Part shown: in pieces, positions 1 through 11,800 of the stretch
Position numbering within the stretch: the stretch's first letter is position 1
Layout: each line of letters starts with the position of its first letter
Source: Pseudomonas mandelii
GTDB lineage: Bacteria > Pseudomonadota > Gammaproteobacteria > Pseudomonadales > Pseudomonadaceae
DNA length: 64,000 bases
Assembly: GCF_900106065.1 (NCBI RefSeq)
Contig: NZ_LT629796.1
Location: forward strand, 6,977,659 to 7,041,658
Direction of reading: 5' to 3'
Position numbers and translations under genes: made by a program
Notes under the pieces: model-generated
What the model was told of the DNA's origin: nothing
Databases searched by the model: none
The model's input: the letters and a program-made list of their open reading frames with translations, nothing else

Positions 1-1
1 C

Positions 2-1429
2 TTCCTGATGAACACGGACCTGGCCTCACTGCAAGGCGACCTGATCAAGGTGCAAGGGCCGATCAGCGACAGCCACACCCTGGTGGTTGCCGACTCCGGG
101 AACGCGCCGAGCGGCGAGCAGCAGCAGCAACTGATGCTGGTGGATGGCAACGGTGGCAGCGGTGATTTTAAACTCCATGGCGGGACCGTCGATGCCGGCG
201 CCTACCGCTACACCCTGCAACAGCACGACGACGATTGGTTCCTGGCCAAACCAGGCGAAAACACACCTGATCTGGATCCGGTTGATCCGGTAGATCCCAT
301 AGATCCGGCAGATCCCGTAGATCCGGCAGATCCGGTAGATCCCGTAGATCCGGCAGATCCGATCGATACGATCGATACGATCGATACGATCGATACGGTC
401 GATCCAGTCAACCCGGTGACCCCACCCGTCACTGAACAGCCAGACAAGCCAGTCATCGCCCCGCCACCGCAAACGCCGCAACCGATCCAGACTCACCCTG
501 TTCCTCAGGCAAAAGTTCTCAGCAAAGGCGCCAACGCGGCGGTCGCCAGCCACGCCGCCTCCGCTGCGCTGATCGGCGCGCAGATGAATGCGACGACCCA
601 GCATTTGGGCGATCTTCGTTCGGGTAAGGATCAGGGAGGTCTGTGGATCCGTGGCTATGGCACTGAACAACGCCTGGACACAGGTGCCAGTCGCGCGTTC
701 CAGCAACAGGTCAACGGCCTGGAAATCGGCGCCGACACGGCCCTGTCCTTTGCCGACGGTACGCTGTATGTGGGCGGCTTGCTTGGCAAGGGTCAGGCGC
801 GGCAACACTTTGGCGAGGCCAGCAATGGCACGATCGACAGCGCGACGCTGGGGGGTTATGCCGCCTATCTGGACCGCAGCGGGATGTATGTCGATGGCGC
901 GCTGAAATACAGCCACCTGAACAATGACGTCGACATCACCAGCAACCTCGGCGACAAGGTCAAGGCGCGCTACAAGAACCACGCCGTGAGTGCTGACGTT
1001 CAACTCGGCAAGACTATCGACCTAAGCCAGGGCTGGTTCGTTGAACCCCAAGCGGGGCTGCAGGTAGCGCGCATCAGTGGCGGCAGCTACACGGCGAGCA
1101 ATGGCCTGAGCGTTAAACAGGATTCGATGGTTTCGCTGCAAAGCCGTGTTGGCGGGGCGTTCGGGCGAAATCTGCAGCCAGGCAATGGCGTTGCGGTGAA
1201 ACCTTACGTCAAGGCCGCCTGGATCACCGAACATGCAGGTGACAGCACAGTGAACGTCAACGGGGCAAAACTCGACAGCCGCTTGCCGGGTTCACGAGCC
1301 GAGGTAGCGGGTGGCGTCACTGTGACGGCGGTTGAAAAACACAACTTCTTCGCCGAAGCGGGCTACACCAAAGGCAACGATATCGAACAGCCTTGGGCGC
1401 TGACGGTCGGCTATCGCTACAACTGGTAA
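2..1429 (+). CDS. Autotransporter (pertactin-like) C-terminal part, 5' end outside window
   Basis: The reading frame is open to the left edge, so the true start lies outside the window; the ATG at position 8 is probably internal. The visible part has the end of a pertactin-like passenger (about residues 1-90), a low-complexity linker of Asp-Pro-Val/Ala/Ile units (about 90-140), a proline-rich stretch, and a C-terminal domain of about 280 residues with alternating hydrophobic strands ending in GYRYNW. A terminal aromatic residue is typical of outer-membrane beta-barrels. By family this is a type V secreted surface protein whose barrel exports the passenger. The passenger's function cannot be judged from this fragment. 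The linker DNA contains tandem 9- and 12-bp repeats. Confidence 0.85.
   Translation, partial: FLMNTDLASLQGDLIKVQGPISDSHTLVVADSGNAPSGEQQQQLMLVDGNGGSGDFKLHGGTVDAGAYRYTLQQHDDDWFLAKPGENTPDLDPVDPVDPIDPADPVDPADPVDPVDPADPIDTIDTIDTIDTVDPVNPVTPPVTEQPDKPVIAPPPQTPQPIQTHPVPQAKVLSKGANAAVASHAASAALIGAQMNATTQHLGDLRSGKDQGGLWIRGYGTEQRLDTGASRAFQQQVNGLEIGADTALSFADGTLYVGGLLGKGQARQHFGEASNGTIDSATLGGYAAYLDRSGMYVDGALKYSHLNNDVDITSNLGDKVKARYKNHAVSADVQLGKTIDLSQGWFVEPQAGLQVARISGGSYTASNGLSVKQDSMVSLQSRVGGAFGRNLQPGNGVAVKPYVKAAWITEHAGDSTVNVNGAKLDSRLPGSRAEVAGGVTVTAVEKHNFFAEAGYTKGNDIEQPWALTVGYRYNW
281..410 (+). repeat. Tandem repeats encoding the autotransporter linker
   Basis: Two arrays lie end to end inside the autotransporter gene. 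The first consists of roughly 12-bp variants of GATCCGGTAGAT (Asp-Pro-Val-Asp). The second consists of several 9-bp units of GATACGATC (Asp-Thr-Ile). Both unit lengths are multiples of three, so copy-number change would alter linker length without shifting the frame. Confidence 0.85.
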
Positions 1430-1460
1430 CGCCCCCAACCCTTGTGCCAAAAGGGCATCC

Positions 1461-1552
1461 CTGTGGGAGCGGGCTTACCCGCGAAGGAGCTGGCACATCC
1501 AACATCAAGGTTGCCTGCCAGACCGCTTTCGCGAGCACGCTCGCGCCCACAG
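1461..1552. repeat. REP inverted pair
   Basis: Two inverted copies of the pseudomonad REP core (CTGTGGGAGCGGGCTTACCC on one side and its complement near 1530-1552) separated by a short spacer. It lies between the convergent autotransporter and DUF4174 genes. Confidence 0.85.
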
Positions 1553-1606
1553 TGGGTGGCGACGTTTACAAGAATCGGAGTCTGCTCACCCGGGGTCAAT
1601 AGGGAT

Positions 1607-2170
1607 TCAATCATCCGGCATTTCAGGAGGCTTGGCCGGTTTCGCCGGTTTTCCCGGTTTTGCACCCTTGGCGCCTTTAGCGGCCGGTTCGGCGACGACG
1701 GGCGTTGCGACTGTCGGCGGTGCGGCTTCTTTTTCGGCGGCTGGCAAGGCGTCGATGGTGTCGAAAATCTTCTTCAAGTCGACCGACTTCGATTCATCCC
1801 CCGAACTCTCGAACTTCTTCTCACCATCCTTGCCCACCAGGATGACTTTGGGAAACGCCCCCGCGCCGAGTTTCAGCGAGCGGATCAGCGCCATGGTGTC
1901 CTGCTGGCCGAGATCCTTGCCGTCGAGCTGACCGAACATGTTCAGCACGGTGTACACCCTGATATTGCGTTGCTTGACGCCATCCTTGTTGGCCGGATCG
2001 TCCATCGCCTTTTTCAGGCTCACCCAGACCGGGTCAACGGTACTCGAAGCAATCACAATCAGTGGCCGGGATCTGCCTTTGTCATTGTCCAGCGGTGAGC
2101 CGTCTTCGGCGGCGAGCAAGGGGCCGGCGAAAGCCAGCAAGGTAGTCAGGGTCAAAGACCTGATGAGCAT
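1607..2170 (-). CDS. DUF4174-like exported protein
   Basis: The product has 187 residues. A signal peptide is visible (MLIRSLTLTTLLAFAGPLLA), followed by a thioredoxin-like fold region with the pattern PLIVIASS, AFPKVILVGKDGEKKF and a Ser/Asp-rich turn. The C-terminus is a low-complexity Ala/Pro/Lys tail with GKPAKPAKP repeats. This pattern fits DUF4174, whose role is unknown. The ATG at 2170 is chosen because AAAGGAG sits 6 bases upstream; the ATG at 2176 would touch the Shine-Dalgarno sequence. The gene is downstream of and codirectional with the sensor kinase, with a gap of about 220 bp, so cotranscription is uncertain. It converges with the autotransporter gene across a REP pair. Confidence 0.75.
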   Translation of the reverse strand: MLIRSLTLTTLLAFAGPLLAAEDGSPLDNDKGRSRPLIVIASSTVDPVWVSLKKAMDDPANKDGVKQRNIRVYTVLNMFGQLDGKDLGQQDTMALIRSLKLGAGAFPKVILVGKDGEKKFESSGDESKSVDLKKIFDTIDALPAAEKEAAPPTVATPVVAEPAAKGAKGAKPGKPAKPAKPPEMPDD

Positions 2171-2388
2171 GCGCATCTCCTTTTGATATCCACGCTCTAA
2201 TGATTGCGCATCGCGGCGATCGTTCCGGGTGACGCACCGCAATTGTGTTCCGCCTTGACCAAAGCTTAGGTCAGGGCGGTCATTGCGCAACAGGCTGAGC
2301 TAATCTCATCCCTTATGACGATACACCTGATCCGCCGTGAGAACCCGCCATGAGCGCTCCATCATCCTCGACCAGCGGTATGCTGTGC

Positions 2389-3858
2389 TCAGTACTCTCC
2401 CCCCGTTGCCACTTTAAAGTTGAGACAAACGCGGGTTCCTGCCTGCTCCTGGCTGGTCAGCTCGACCGAGCCCTCTAAGCGTTCCATTATCCTTTTGACC
2501 AGGGCCAGGCCTACGCCCAACCCGCCTTGTTTGGTGGTAAAAAACGGCTTGAAGACCATTTGTTGCTGTTGCTTGGTCATGCCCTTGCCGGTATCGCTCA
2601 GGATCATGCACACATGGCCGGTCTGCGGCGATTCAATCTCGATACTCAGCACGCCGCCCCTGGGCATGGCTTCCAGGGCGTTGGCAATCAGGCTATTGAG
2701 AATTTGCGTCAGCAACACCTGCTGACTAACCACTGGCGGGCAGACCTTGGGTGTGAAACGGACTTCAACGCCGGAGCGTTTGATCAGCGCGTCGAAGGCA
2801 CCCAGGGTGTCATCAATGATCAATACCAGATCCACCGCCTCATAGTCGTCATTCATCGGCCGCAACGACATCAGCAATTCACGAACCCAACGCGACATGC
2901 GATCGACCTGATTGATGATGTCGCCGATGTTCTTTTGCGTATTCTGGCTGGCGATTTCCTGGGCCAGTTCGGCGCTCGAGCGAATGTTCGCCAGCGGATT
3001 GCGCAAACTGTGGGCCACGGCCGAGGACATTTCACCCAGCGCCACGAAGGTTTCGTTGGCGATCAACTGTTTCTGCTGGCTCTCGAGCAGCTCGGACGCA
3101 CGCCAGACAATCCAGAATAGCGCGAGGTAAATGACGACACCACCAAGCAGGGTCGCCAGCCAGATCGACTTGAAACCACGCTGGATGCGCGCCACCAGGT
3201 CCGCAGGTTCTTTGTAGATCTCCACCATGGCGATCACTTTGCTTTTGTCGGCATTGAACATCGGGATGTAGTTCTCGATGAACAAGTACTTGGGTTCGCG
3301 CAGCAGCATCTGTTCGGGACGTTCTTCATCGATCTGGTGGTAGCTGGTGGACACGGTTTCCTTCATCTCAAAGGATTCGTCCAGTTCCTTATCATTTTCA
3401 ATGCGCACGCCGACCAACTCCGGGTTGGTCGACCAGACCACCGTGCGATCCAGAGCGTACACCACCGCCAATAGCGTGTCCGGCAAGTGTGCGACATGAT
3501 CGAGAAACTCTGTGCGGGCAGCCGCACGAGAGCCCGGATCGACGTCGGAATAGGCATTGTCACCTCGAGGATCGAGCATTTCGCCCATGGTTCTGTTCGG
3601 GGTAATCGAGGCGTGGCGGATTTCGGCATCACCAATGGCCTGAATGAATTGCGCGGTCAGCATGGAATCGCGCTCGATGCTTTCCTCGACGACGAAGCGC
3701 GTAGATATATAACCCAGCCCCAGCGCCACGGCGGCGATGATGAAAAAACTGCCCAGGGAAAACCAGCGCAGCAGATTGAACTGGCCACGTAAGCCCGTGC
3801 CTTCTCCTGCCGCCGTGTGCGGCAGCGCAGGTACTTTTTGGCGCTGGAGTATCTGCAT
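2389..3858 (-). CDS. Orphan sensor histidine kinase
   Basis: A 489-residue inner-membrane kinase. It has TM1 at about 33-53, a periplasmic sensor region of about 175 residues, and TM2 at about 229-250. The cytoplasmic part has an H box AVAHSLRNPLANIRSS (His near 282), an N box NSLIANALEAMP (about 388), DTGKGM (about 421) and GLGVGLALV (about 445). All kinase motifs are intact. CAGGAG lies just upstream of the ATG. It starts about 90 bp after the SCO-cytochrome gene on the same strand and is probably cotranscribed with the oxidase operon. No response regulator gene is adjacent. A related kinase fragment survives upstream of the oxidase (7915-8200). By analogy with the MnxS1/MnxS2 kinases that control Mn oxidation in P. 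putida it may regulate this locus, but that is inference. Confidence 0.85.
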   Translation of the reverse strand: MQILQRQKVPALPHTAAGEGTGLRGQFNLLRWFSLGSFFIIAAVALGLGYISTRFVVEESIERDSMLTAQFIQAIGDAEIRHASITPNRTMGEMLDPRGDNAYSDVDPGSRAAARTEFLDHVAHLPDTLLAVVYALDRTVVWSTNPELVGVRIENDKELDESFEMKETVSTSYHQIDEERPEQMLLREPKYLFIENYIPMFNADKSKVIAMVEIYKEPADLVARIQRGFKSIWLATLLGGVVIYLALFWIVWRASELLESQQKQLIANETFVALGEMSSAVAHSLRNPLANIRSSAELAQEIASQNTQKNIGDIINQVDRMSRWVRELLMSLRPMNDDYEAVDLVLIIDDTLGAFDALIKRSGVEVRFTPKVCPPVVSQQVLLTQILNSLIANALEAMPRGGVLSIEIESPQTGHVCMILSDTGKGMTKQQQQMVFKPFFTTKQGGLGVGLALVKRIMERLEGSVELTSQEQAGTRVCLNFKVATGGEY

Positions 3859-3950
3859 GGGTGGCTCCTGAGTACTGGACGAAGCCTTTTCATCGGATCA
3901 GTGCAGGTGGCATTGATCGAGCCCGACGGCTCAATGATTGTATTCAGCTG

Positions 3951-4961
3951 CTATTGCAACTGCGCCGCCTGCAACGATTGTTGACGGTCAGTTTCTTCCT
4001 GCAAAAAATCCATGATGGACTGCGCTGCGTCTTCATCCAGGCGCAGGTTGGGCATTGGAATCTTGTCAAAGCGCTCAAACAGTTCCAGCGCAATCGGGTC
4101 CTTTTCGGCAAGCATGCGGTCCGGTTCGCGGATCCAGCGATTGAGCCAGACGGGGTCTCGCTGACGGGTCACGCCGATCAGGTCCGGGCCGATGCTGCGC
4201 ATGCCGATGCCCTGCCCGTCTTGCGGCCCGAGGCTGTGACACGACGCGCAACGGGTGCGAAACAATTCTTCTCCGTTGCTCGGCGGACGAATCTCGGGCG
4301 CATTGGCGTAGCGCCCTTCGGCACTGGCCTGCTTCCAGTTCTGCAAGGTATTGGCCAACTGATCGGCGAGGATCCACGGGTTCTCGAACGGCGAGGCTTT
4401 CATCCAGCGACCGGTGCTCTGGTTGCCAACGATCAGGCTCAGGTTGTGATCCTTGCTGCGTCCGTTGTCGACGCCTTCGATAAACAGCCCGAGTTTTTTT
4501 CGCAGGTCGGTAACGGCCTCGAATTCGCCGGTGAGAAACTGCCAGCCCGGTCCCACCTTGAAGCGCTGGGCGTAGGCTTTAAGCACCTCGGGGGTATCGC
4601 TCAGCGGGTCAATGCTGATCGAGTAGAAAAAGATATCCTTCCCGACCCGGTCCCCGAGCAACTGTTGCATTTGGCGCAGGCGCGCGGTTTCCAGCGGACA
4701 GGAGTCGCTGCACGTGGTGAAGATGAAGTTGATCACCACCACTTTGCCCTTGATCAGGTCCTCGAAAAAACGCACCTGCCGACCGTCCTGATCGGTCAGC
4801 AAGGTGTTGGGGAAGTAATCGCCGCCCCAGGGTGTCGCCGATTCCGTCGGCGACGGTGCACCTTCATGAGCGAGCAGCAGCCAAGCGGCCAGCACGCCGG
4901 TGACCAGCAGCAAAATCAGGTGCATGCCCAGGGCGCGGGAGCGCGGCGTAGTTGATGTCAT
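3951..4961 (-). CDS. SCO1/SenC-cytochrome c fusion protein
   Basis: A 336-residue membrane-anchored periplasmic protein. It has one TM segment (about 13-31), then a SCO/thioredoxin-like domain with the copper motif CSDSC (Cys84, Cys88) and the conserved His172 in SKDHNLS. A class I cytochrome c domain follows, with haem motif CASCH (238-242) and a likely axial Met303 in IPMPN. SCO proteins deliver copper or reduce cysteines at copper centres; the haem domain could pass electrons. The ATG at 4961 is preferred because AGGGGAG lies 5 bases upstream; an in-frame ATG at 4982 lacks this. It begins 18 bp after the multicopper oxidase stop, which suggests it matures or accepts electrons from that enzyme. 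Confidence 0.87.
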   Translation of the reverse strand: MTSTTPRSRALGMHLILLLVTGVLAAWLLLAHEGAPSPTESATPWGGDYFPNTLLTDQDGRQVRFFEDLIKGKVVVINFIFTTCSDSCPLETARLRQMQQLLGDRVGKDIFFYSISIDPLSDTPEVLKAYAQRFKVGPGWQFLTGEFEAVTDLRKKLGLFIEGVDNGRSKDHNLSLIVGNQSTGRWMKASPFENPWILADQLANTLQNWKQASAEGRYANAPEIRPPSNGEELFRTRCASCHSLGPQDGQGIGMRSIGPDLIGVTRQRDPVWLNRWIREPDRMLAEKDPIALELFERFDKIPMPNLRLDEDAAQSIMDFLQEETDRQQSLQAAQLQ

Positions 4962-4978
4962 GTCGGCTCCCCTGCGGA

Positions 4979-7789
<2,811 letters not shown>

Positions 7790-7914
7790 CAGCCGCCTCT
7801 AAATCGTGAAGGGGGTAATGGGAGGAGTGCAAGGAGTTCGCCAGATTCGTAATGTTCTATACAAAGCATCAATACCCAGCAGAACAATGGCTTATCAACA
7901 TCAATTTGCCATGC

Positions 7915-8200
7915 CCGAAAGCGACTGGGGCATGGCACCCGCTACTGGGTAAAGTTCTTCCCCATATTCAGGGAATTCGCTTGAACAACAGGCGGACACA
8001 CCGTGCCGTCGCCCTCGCGACTTTCCCGACTGAACACCCCGCCGCACCGCTCCATCATCCGCTTGACCTGCACCAGGCCACCTTGCCTGGTGGTGAAAAA
8101 AGGCCGGAACGCCAGGCTGCGTTGCTCCAGGATTTTTGCGACAGGAACAGCCCGGCGTCTTATCAGCTTGTTCAGCAGTCAAGAGTCCGTGGGAAGCATT
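7915..8200 (-). pseudogene. Remnant of a second sensor histidine kinase
   Basis: Read on the minus strand, one frame gives LLNKLI, then directly FRPFFTTRQGGL, VQVKRMMERCGGVFSRES and GDGTVCPPVV, ending at a stop near 7918. This aligns with the C-terminal ATPase region of the intact kinase at 2389-3858 (LNSLIAN, FKPFFTTKQGGL, ALVKRIMERLEGS, GTRVCLNF). The segment between N box and FKPFF is missing, and so is the GVGLA part of the G box. No start, H box or membrane part remains. It is a decayed kinase gene, on the same strand as the oxidase operon and immediately upstream of it. Confidence 0.75.
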
Positions 8201-8213
8201 CATCACGTTTGGA

Positions 8214-8642
8214 TTACAGGTGGCGGGCGCGTCGAAAACCGATCAACAGAAACAGGGTGAACAAGCCGAGGACAAACCCAAGACTAATCGCCGGATTTAC
8301 CACTGGCTCAAGGTGATCTTCTTCGCAGGCAGTGCTATTGAATTGCGCGACAGTAATTCGCTGATGATCCATCGAAGACCGCGTTTGGCCAATTTGGATC
8401 GCCGCCTGTTGCTCTAGATCCAACGCCTGATACTTCCAGAGCGTTGAAGATCCTTCTCGGCAGTAGGTAAATTCAGCGGGATGTGAAGCGGCGATAATAC
8501 AAGCGTCGTTGATGCCCATTTTTTGCAGCGTTTCTGTTGCGGATCGGGTGAAGTCCAGCTCGAAGACCGGAATGATCCCGGTAGCAGAAGCGGTGAGCGA
8601 AACCAACAGGCTGCTCATGGCGCAGGTCGTTGAAATGTTCAA
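8214..8642 (-). CDS. Small exported or membrane protein of unknown function
   Basis: A 142-residue product with an N-terminal hydrophobic segment resembling a signal peptide, a soluble part with three cysteines (CIIAASHP, TYCREG, STACEED), and a C-terminal TM helix (about 117-135) followed by the basic tail GFRRARHL. The start is taken as TTG at 8642 because GGGGAG lies 7 bases upstream; the next ATG (8618) has no obvious ribosome site. I do not recognise a family. It sits between the peroxidase gene and the kinase remnant on the same strand, so it may belong to the same locus. Confidence 0.55.
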   Translation of the reverse strand: MNISTTCAMSSLLVSLTASATGIIPVFELDFTRSATETLQKMGINDACIIAASHPAEFTYCREGSSTLWKYQALDLEQQAAIQIGQTRSSMDHQRITVAQFNSTACEEDHLEPVVNPAISLGFVLGLFTLFLLIGFRRARHL

Positions 8643-8760
8643 GGTCGGGCTCCCCTATTTCCATTCCCTGGTCAAATGTTGATCGAGCGTTTCCCACGAA
8701 CCGACATACCGGCGTGGCAGAGTGGTTCACGCATTTTCGGCCGAACAAACGGCCAGAGTT

Positions 8761-8791
8761 TTAAAAAAACGGAGGGCATCCATTGCCCTCC
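8761..8791 (-). terminator. Rho-independent terminator of the peroxidase gene
   Basis: On the minus strand GGAGGGCA-ATGGA-TGCCCTCC forms a perfect 8-bp stem with a 5-base loop, followed by G and seven T residues. It lies about 40 bp past the stop of the giant peroxidase gene. Confidence 0.9.
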
Positions 8792-8833
8792 CCTCCGATG
8801 TCCACGCTCCCTGCGACATTGCTGATCAGAACC

Positions 8834-11800
8834 TCAAGTGGCCAGAATGAAGTCTGCGGCAGTGACGGTTGTTGCATCGGCCACACCGACCAGGCGGATG
8901 GATTCAGGCCCTGCGGAGCTGATCAAGGTATCCGCACCGATATCGGTGATGATAACGATGCCGGCAAAGGTCGCAGCAGTGACGCCGAACGCGGAAATAT
9001 CGAGCCGGTCCTGGCCTCCCACCGCGTCGGCATCGAAGCCGATGATCTGATCGGCCCCGAAGCCCGCTGCGAACATGAAGATATCGTTGCCACTGCTGGC
9101 AACCATCATGTCGTTACCGGCACCGCCAGTGACCGTATCGTTGCCAATTCCGCCATCGATAAAGTCAATGCCGGTTCCACCCAACAATATGTCGTTAGCG
9201 TCACCACCGAGCAGCGTGTCGTTGCCTGATCCACCATTCAAGACATCCGCCCCATCACCGCCGTCGAGGCTGTCATCGCCATTGCCGCCGTTCAGGGTAT
9301 CGGTGCCAATGCCACCGAACAGTTGGTCGTTGCCGTCGTTACCATTGAGGGTGTCATTACCCGCTCCGGCGGTGATGACGTTGTTCAACCCGTTGCCGTT
9401 GCCGACGAAGTTGCCGACTCCGGTGTAGGTCAGATTCTCGACATTAGCGCCAAGCGTGTAGCTGGCCAGCGAGGTCTGCACGGTGTCCGTACCGCCACCT
9501 AACACCTCGACCAACACGTCCAAGGCTGCGTCGACGACATAGGTATCGTTGCCGGCGCCCCCCACCAACCGGTCAGCACCTGCACCGCCATTGAGGAGGT
9601 CGCTACCCACCCCGCCGGTGATGATGTTGGCTAGCGCGTTACCGGTACCGGTGAAGTTTGCGGTTCCCGTATAGGTCAGGTTCTCGACGTTGGCACCGAG
9701 CTGGTAGCTCGTCAGACTGGTTCGCACCAGATCGGTACCACCACCCAGCGCCTCGGTGACAAGGTCACCGACGTTGTCGACCACAAACGTGTCGTTGCCG
9801 GCACCGCCGTTCATGGTATCCGCGCCGAGCCCACCGTTGAGGGTGTCGGTGCCGTCCTCGCCATTGAGGACGTCGTTGTCGTCTCCGCCGTTGAGGATGT
9901 CGTTGCCCGTGCCGCCAAACAACTGGTCGATACCGGCCAGGCCATTCAGCGTATCGCTCCCGCCCAGGCCAATCAGCACATCGTTACCCGCAGTGCCGGT
10001 GAGGGTGTTCGCAAACGCATTGCCCTGCAGGACCACGCCACTCAGTACCGTTACTGCCGCCGTCGCCGCAGAGGTCACCGACTCCAGCGTGCCGAAGCCA
10101 TCGGTGTAGCGCACGATCACTCGCAGTTGCAGATTGCCTTGCGCCGCACCCGGGGTGAAGGTCGCAGCAGTCGCACCGTTGATATCAGTGAAGGACACAC
10201 CGACACCTTGCTGCCACTGGAAGCTGAAGGCGCCCAGCCCATCCGCATCGACAATCTCGCCCGTCAGCGCGGTCAGCACCTGCCCTTGATTCGGTGTCGT
10301 ATCGCTGATCAGCAATGCGCCTGTCGGTGCATCATTGGCGTTGGCCACCGGCCCCAGGGTGTTGGATGAAACGCTTTCGGCCGCACCGAAATCATCCACG
10401 TAACCGATGACCACGCGCACTGCTTGTCCGACCTGAGCCTGGCCAAGCGCGAACGTGCTACCGGTAGCGCCGTTGATGTTGACGAAGCCAGACCCGTTGT
10501 TCGCCTGCCATTGGTAGGTGAACTGCGGATTGCTCAAGCCATCGACGTCGATGATGCTCGCCGGGTCAGCGGTCAACACCTGGTTCTGCACGGCAAGCCC
10601 GGTTAAGGTTGGCCCTGCAGTCGGTGCATCGTTGACGTTTTCCACCGGCCCCAGGATGTTGGACGAAACGCTTTCGGCCACACCGAAAGCATCTACGTAA
10701 CCGATGACCACGCGCACTTCCTGATCGACCTGAGCCTGGCCAAGCGCGAACGTGCTACCGGTAGCGCCGGCGATGTTGACGAAGCCAAGCCCGTCGTTCG
10801 CCTGCCACTGATAGGTGAACTGCGGATTGCTCAGGCCATCGAGGTCGATGATGCTCGACGGGTCAGCGGTCAACAGCTGGTTCTGCACGGCAAGCCCGGT
10901 AACGGTCGGCCCTTCGGTCGGTGTGCTGTTCCCGGACGAATCGACGATCTCCAGCGTGCCCTTGGCATCCTGGTACACCGCCCGGACGCGGATGTTCAGA
11001 CCTGCCACATCGTCCGTCACCCGGTAGGTGGTGCCGATCGCCCGCGTTGCCTCGCCCGCAGCGAGGGAGGTGATGTCATCATAAACGCCCGTGCCGGCAA
11101 TGGTTTCGACCTGCCAGTAGTAAGCCACCCCGCCAGTCACCGCACCCGTCGGGTTGGTCCCGTTTTGGTTGTCCGCGTCGTGTACCGCCCGATCACTGAC
11201 TCGCAGCAACTGGCCGGCAACAGGCGTTTCGTCACGCACACCGGTTGCAGCATCGAGGATTGCCAGGTGACCCGATGGGTCGTTGTTTTGAGCGGTGCCC
11301 ACTCCGGACGATTGCGCCACGTCAGCGAACTGCAGACGCTCGATGCCTGTCAGGCGATCGACGCCATCACGCCCCGCCACCGAGTCGGTCACGATGACAG
11401 TGTCGCCATCGATCTCGATGCCGTATTCCCCCAAATTACCGGAGAACAATGCAGTGTCGTAGCTGTCATTGCCGGTCAGAATCTCCCGCACGATGACCAA
11501 CTGGCCCGGGTTGTAAGTACCGTTCAACATAAACGGCACCAGCGGCTCCATGCTGTCGAACGTGGCGATTTCCTCGCCAGTACCATCGACATTTTCCCGC
11601 ACGCTTATACGCACGTTCAGCCACTTGTCACCATCGATGATGTCGTCACCACCGCGACCTTCGATCAGGTCGCTGCCGCTGCCGCCGAGGATGATGTTGC
11701 CGCCGTCGAAGAACGTTGCTCCGGCGGGCAGAAGATCAACCAGGCCGTCGATCAGGTTGATGTTGGTCAGCACACTGCCAGTTGCTCCGGCGCCGGGCAG

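Noticed and set aside
8711..8745. tRNA-like string GTGGCAGAGTGGTTCACGCATT
   Set aside because: It resembles the 5' half of a serine or leucine tRNA, but no matching acceptor stem, anticodon arm or TTC loop follows.
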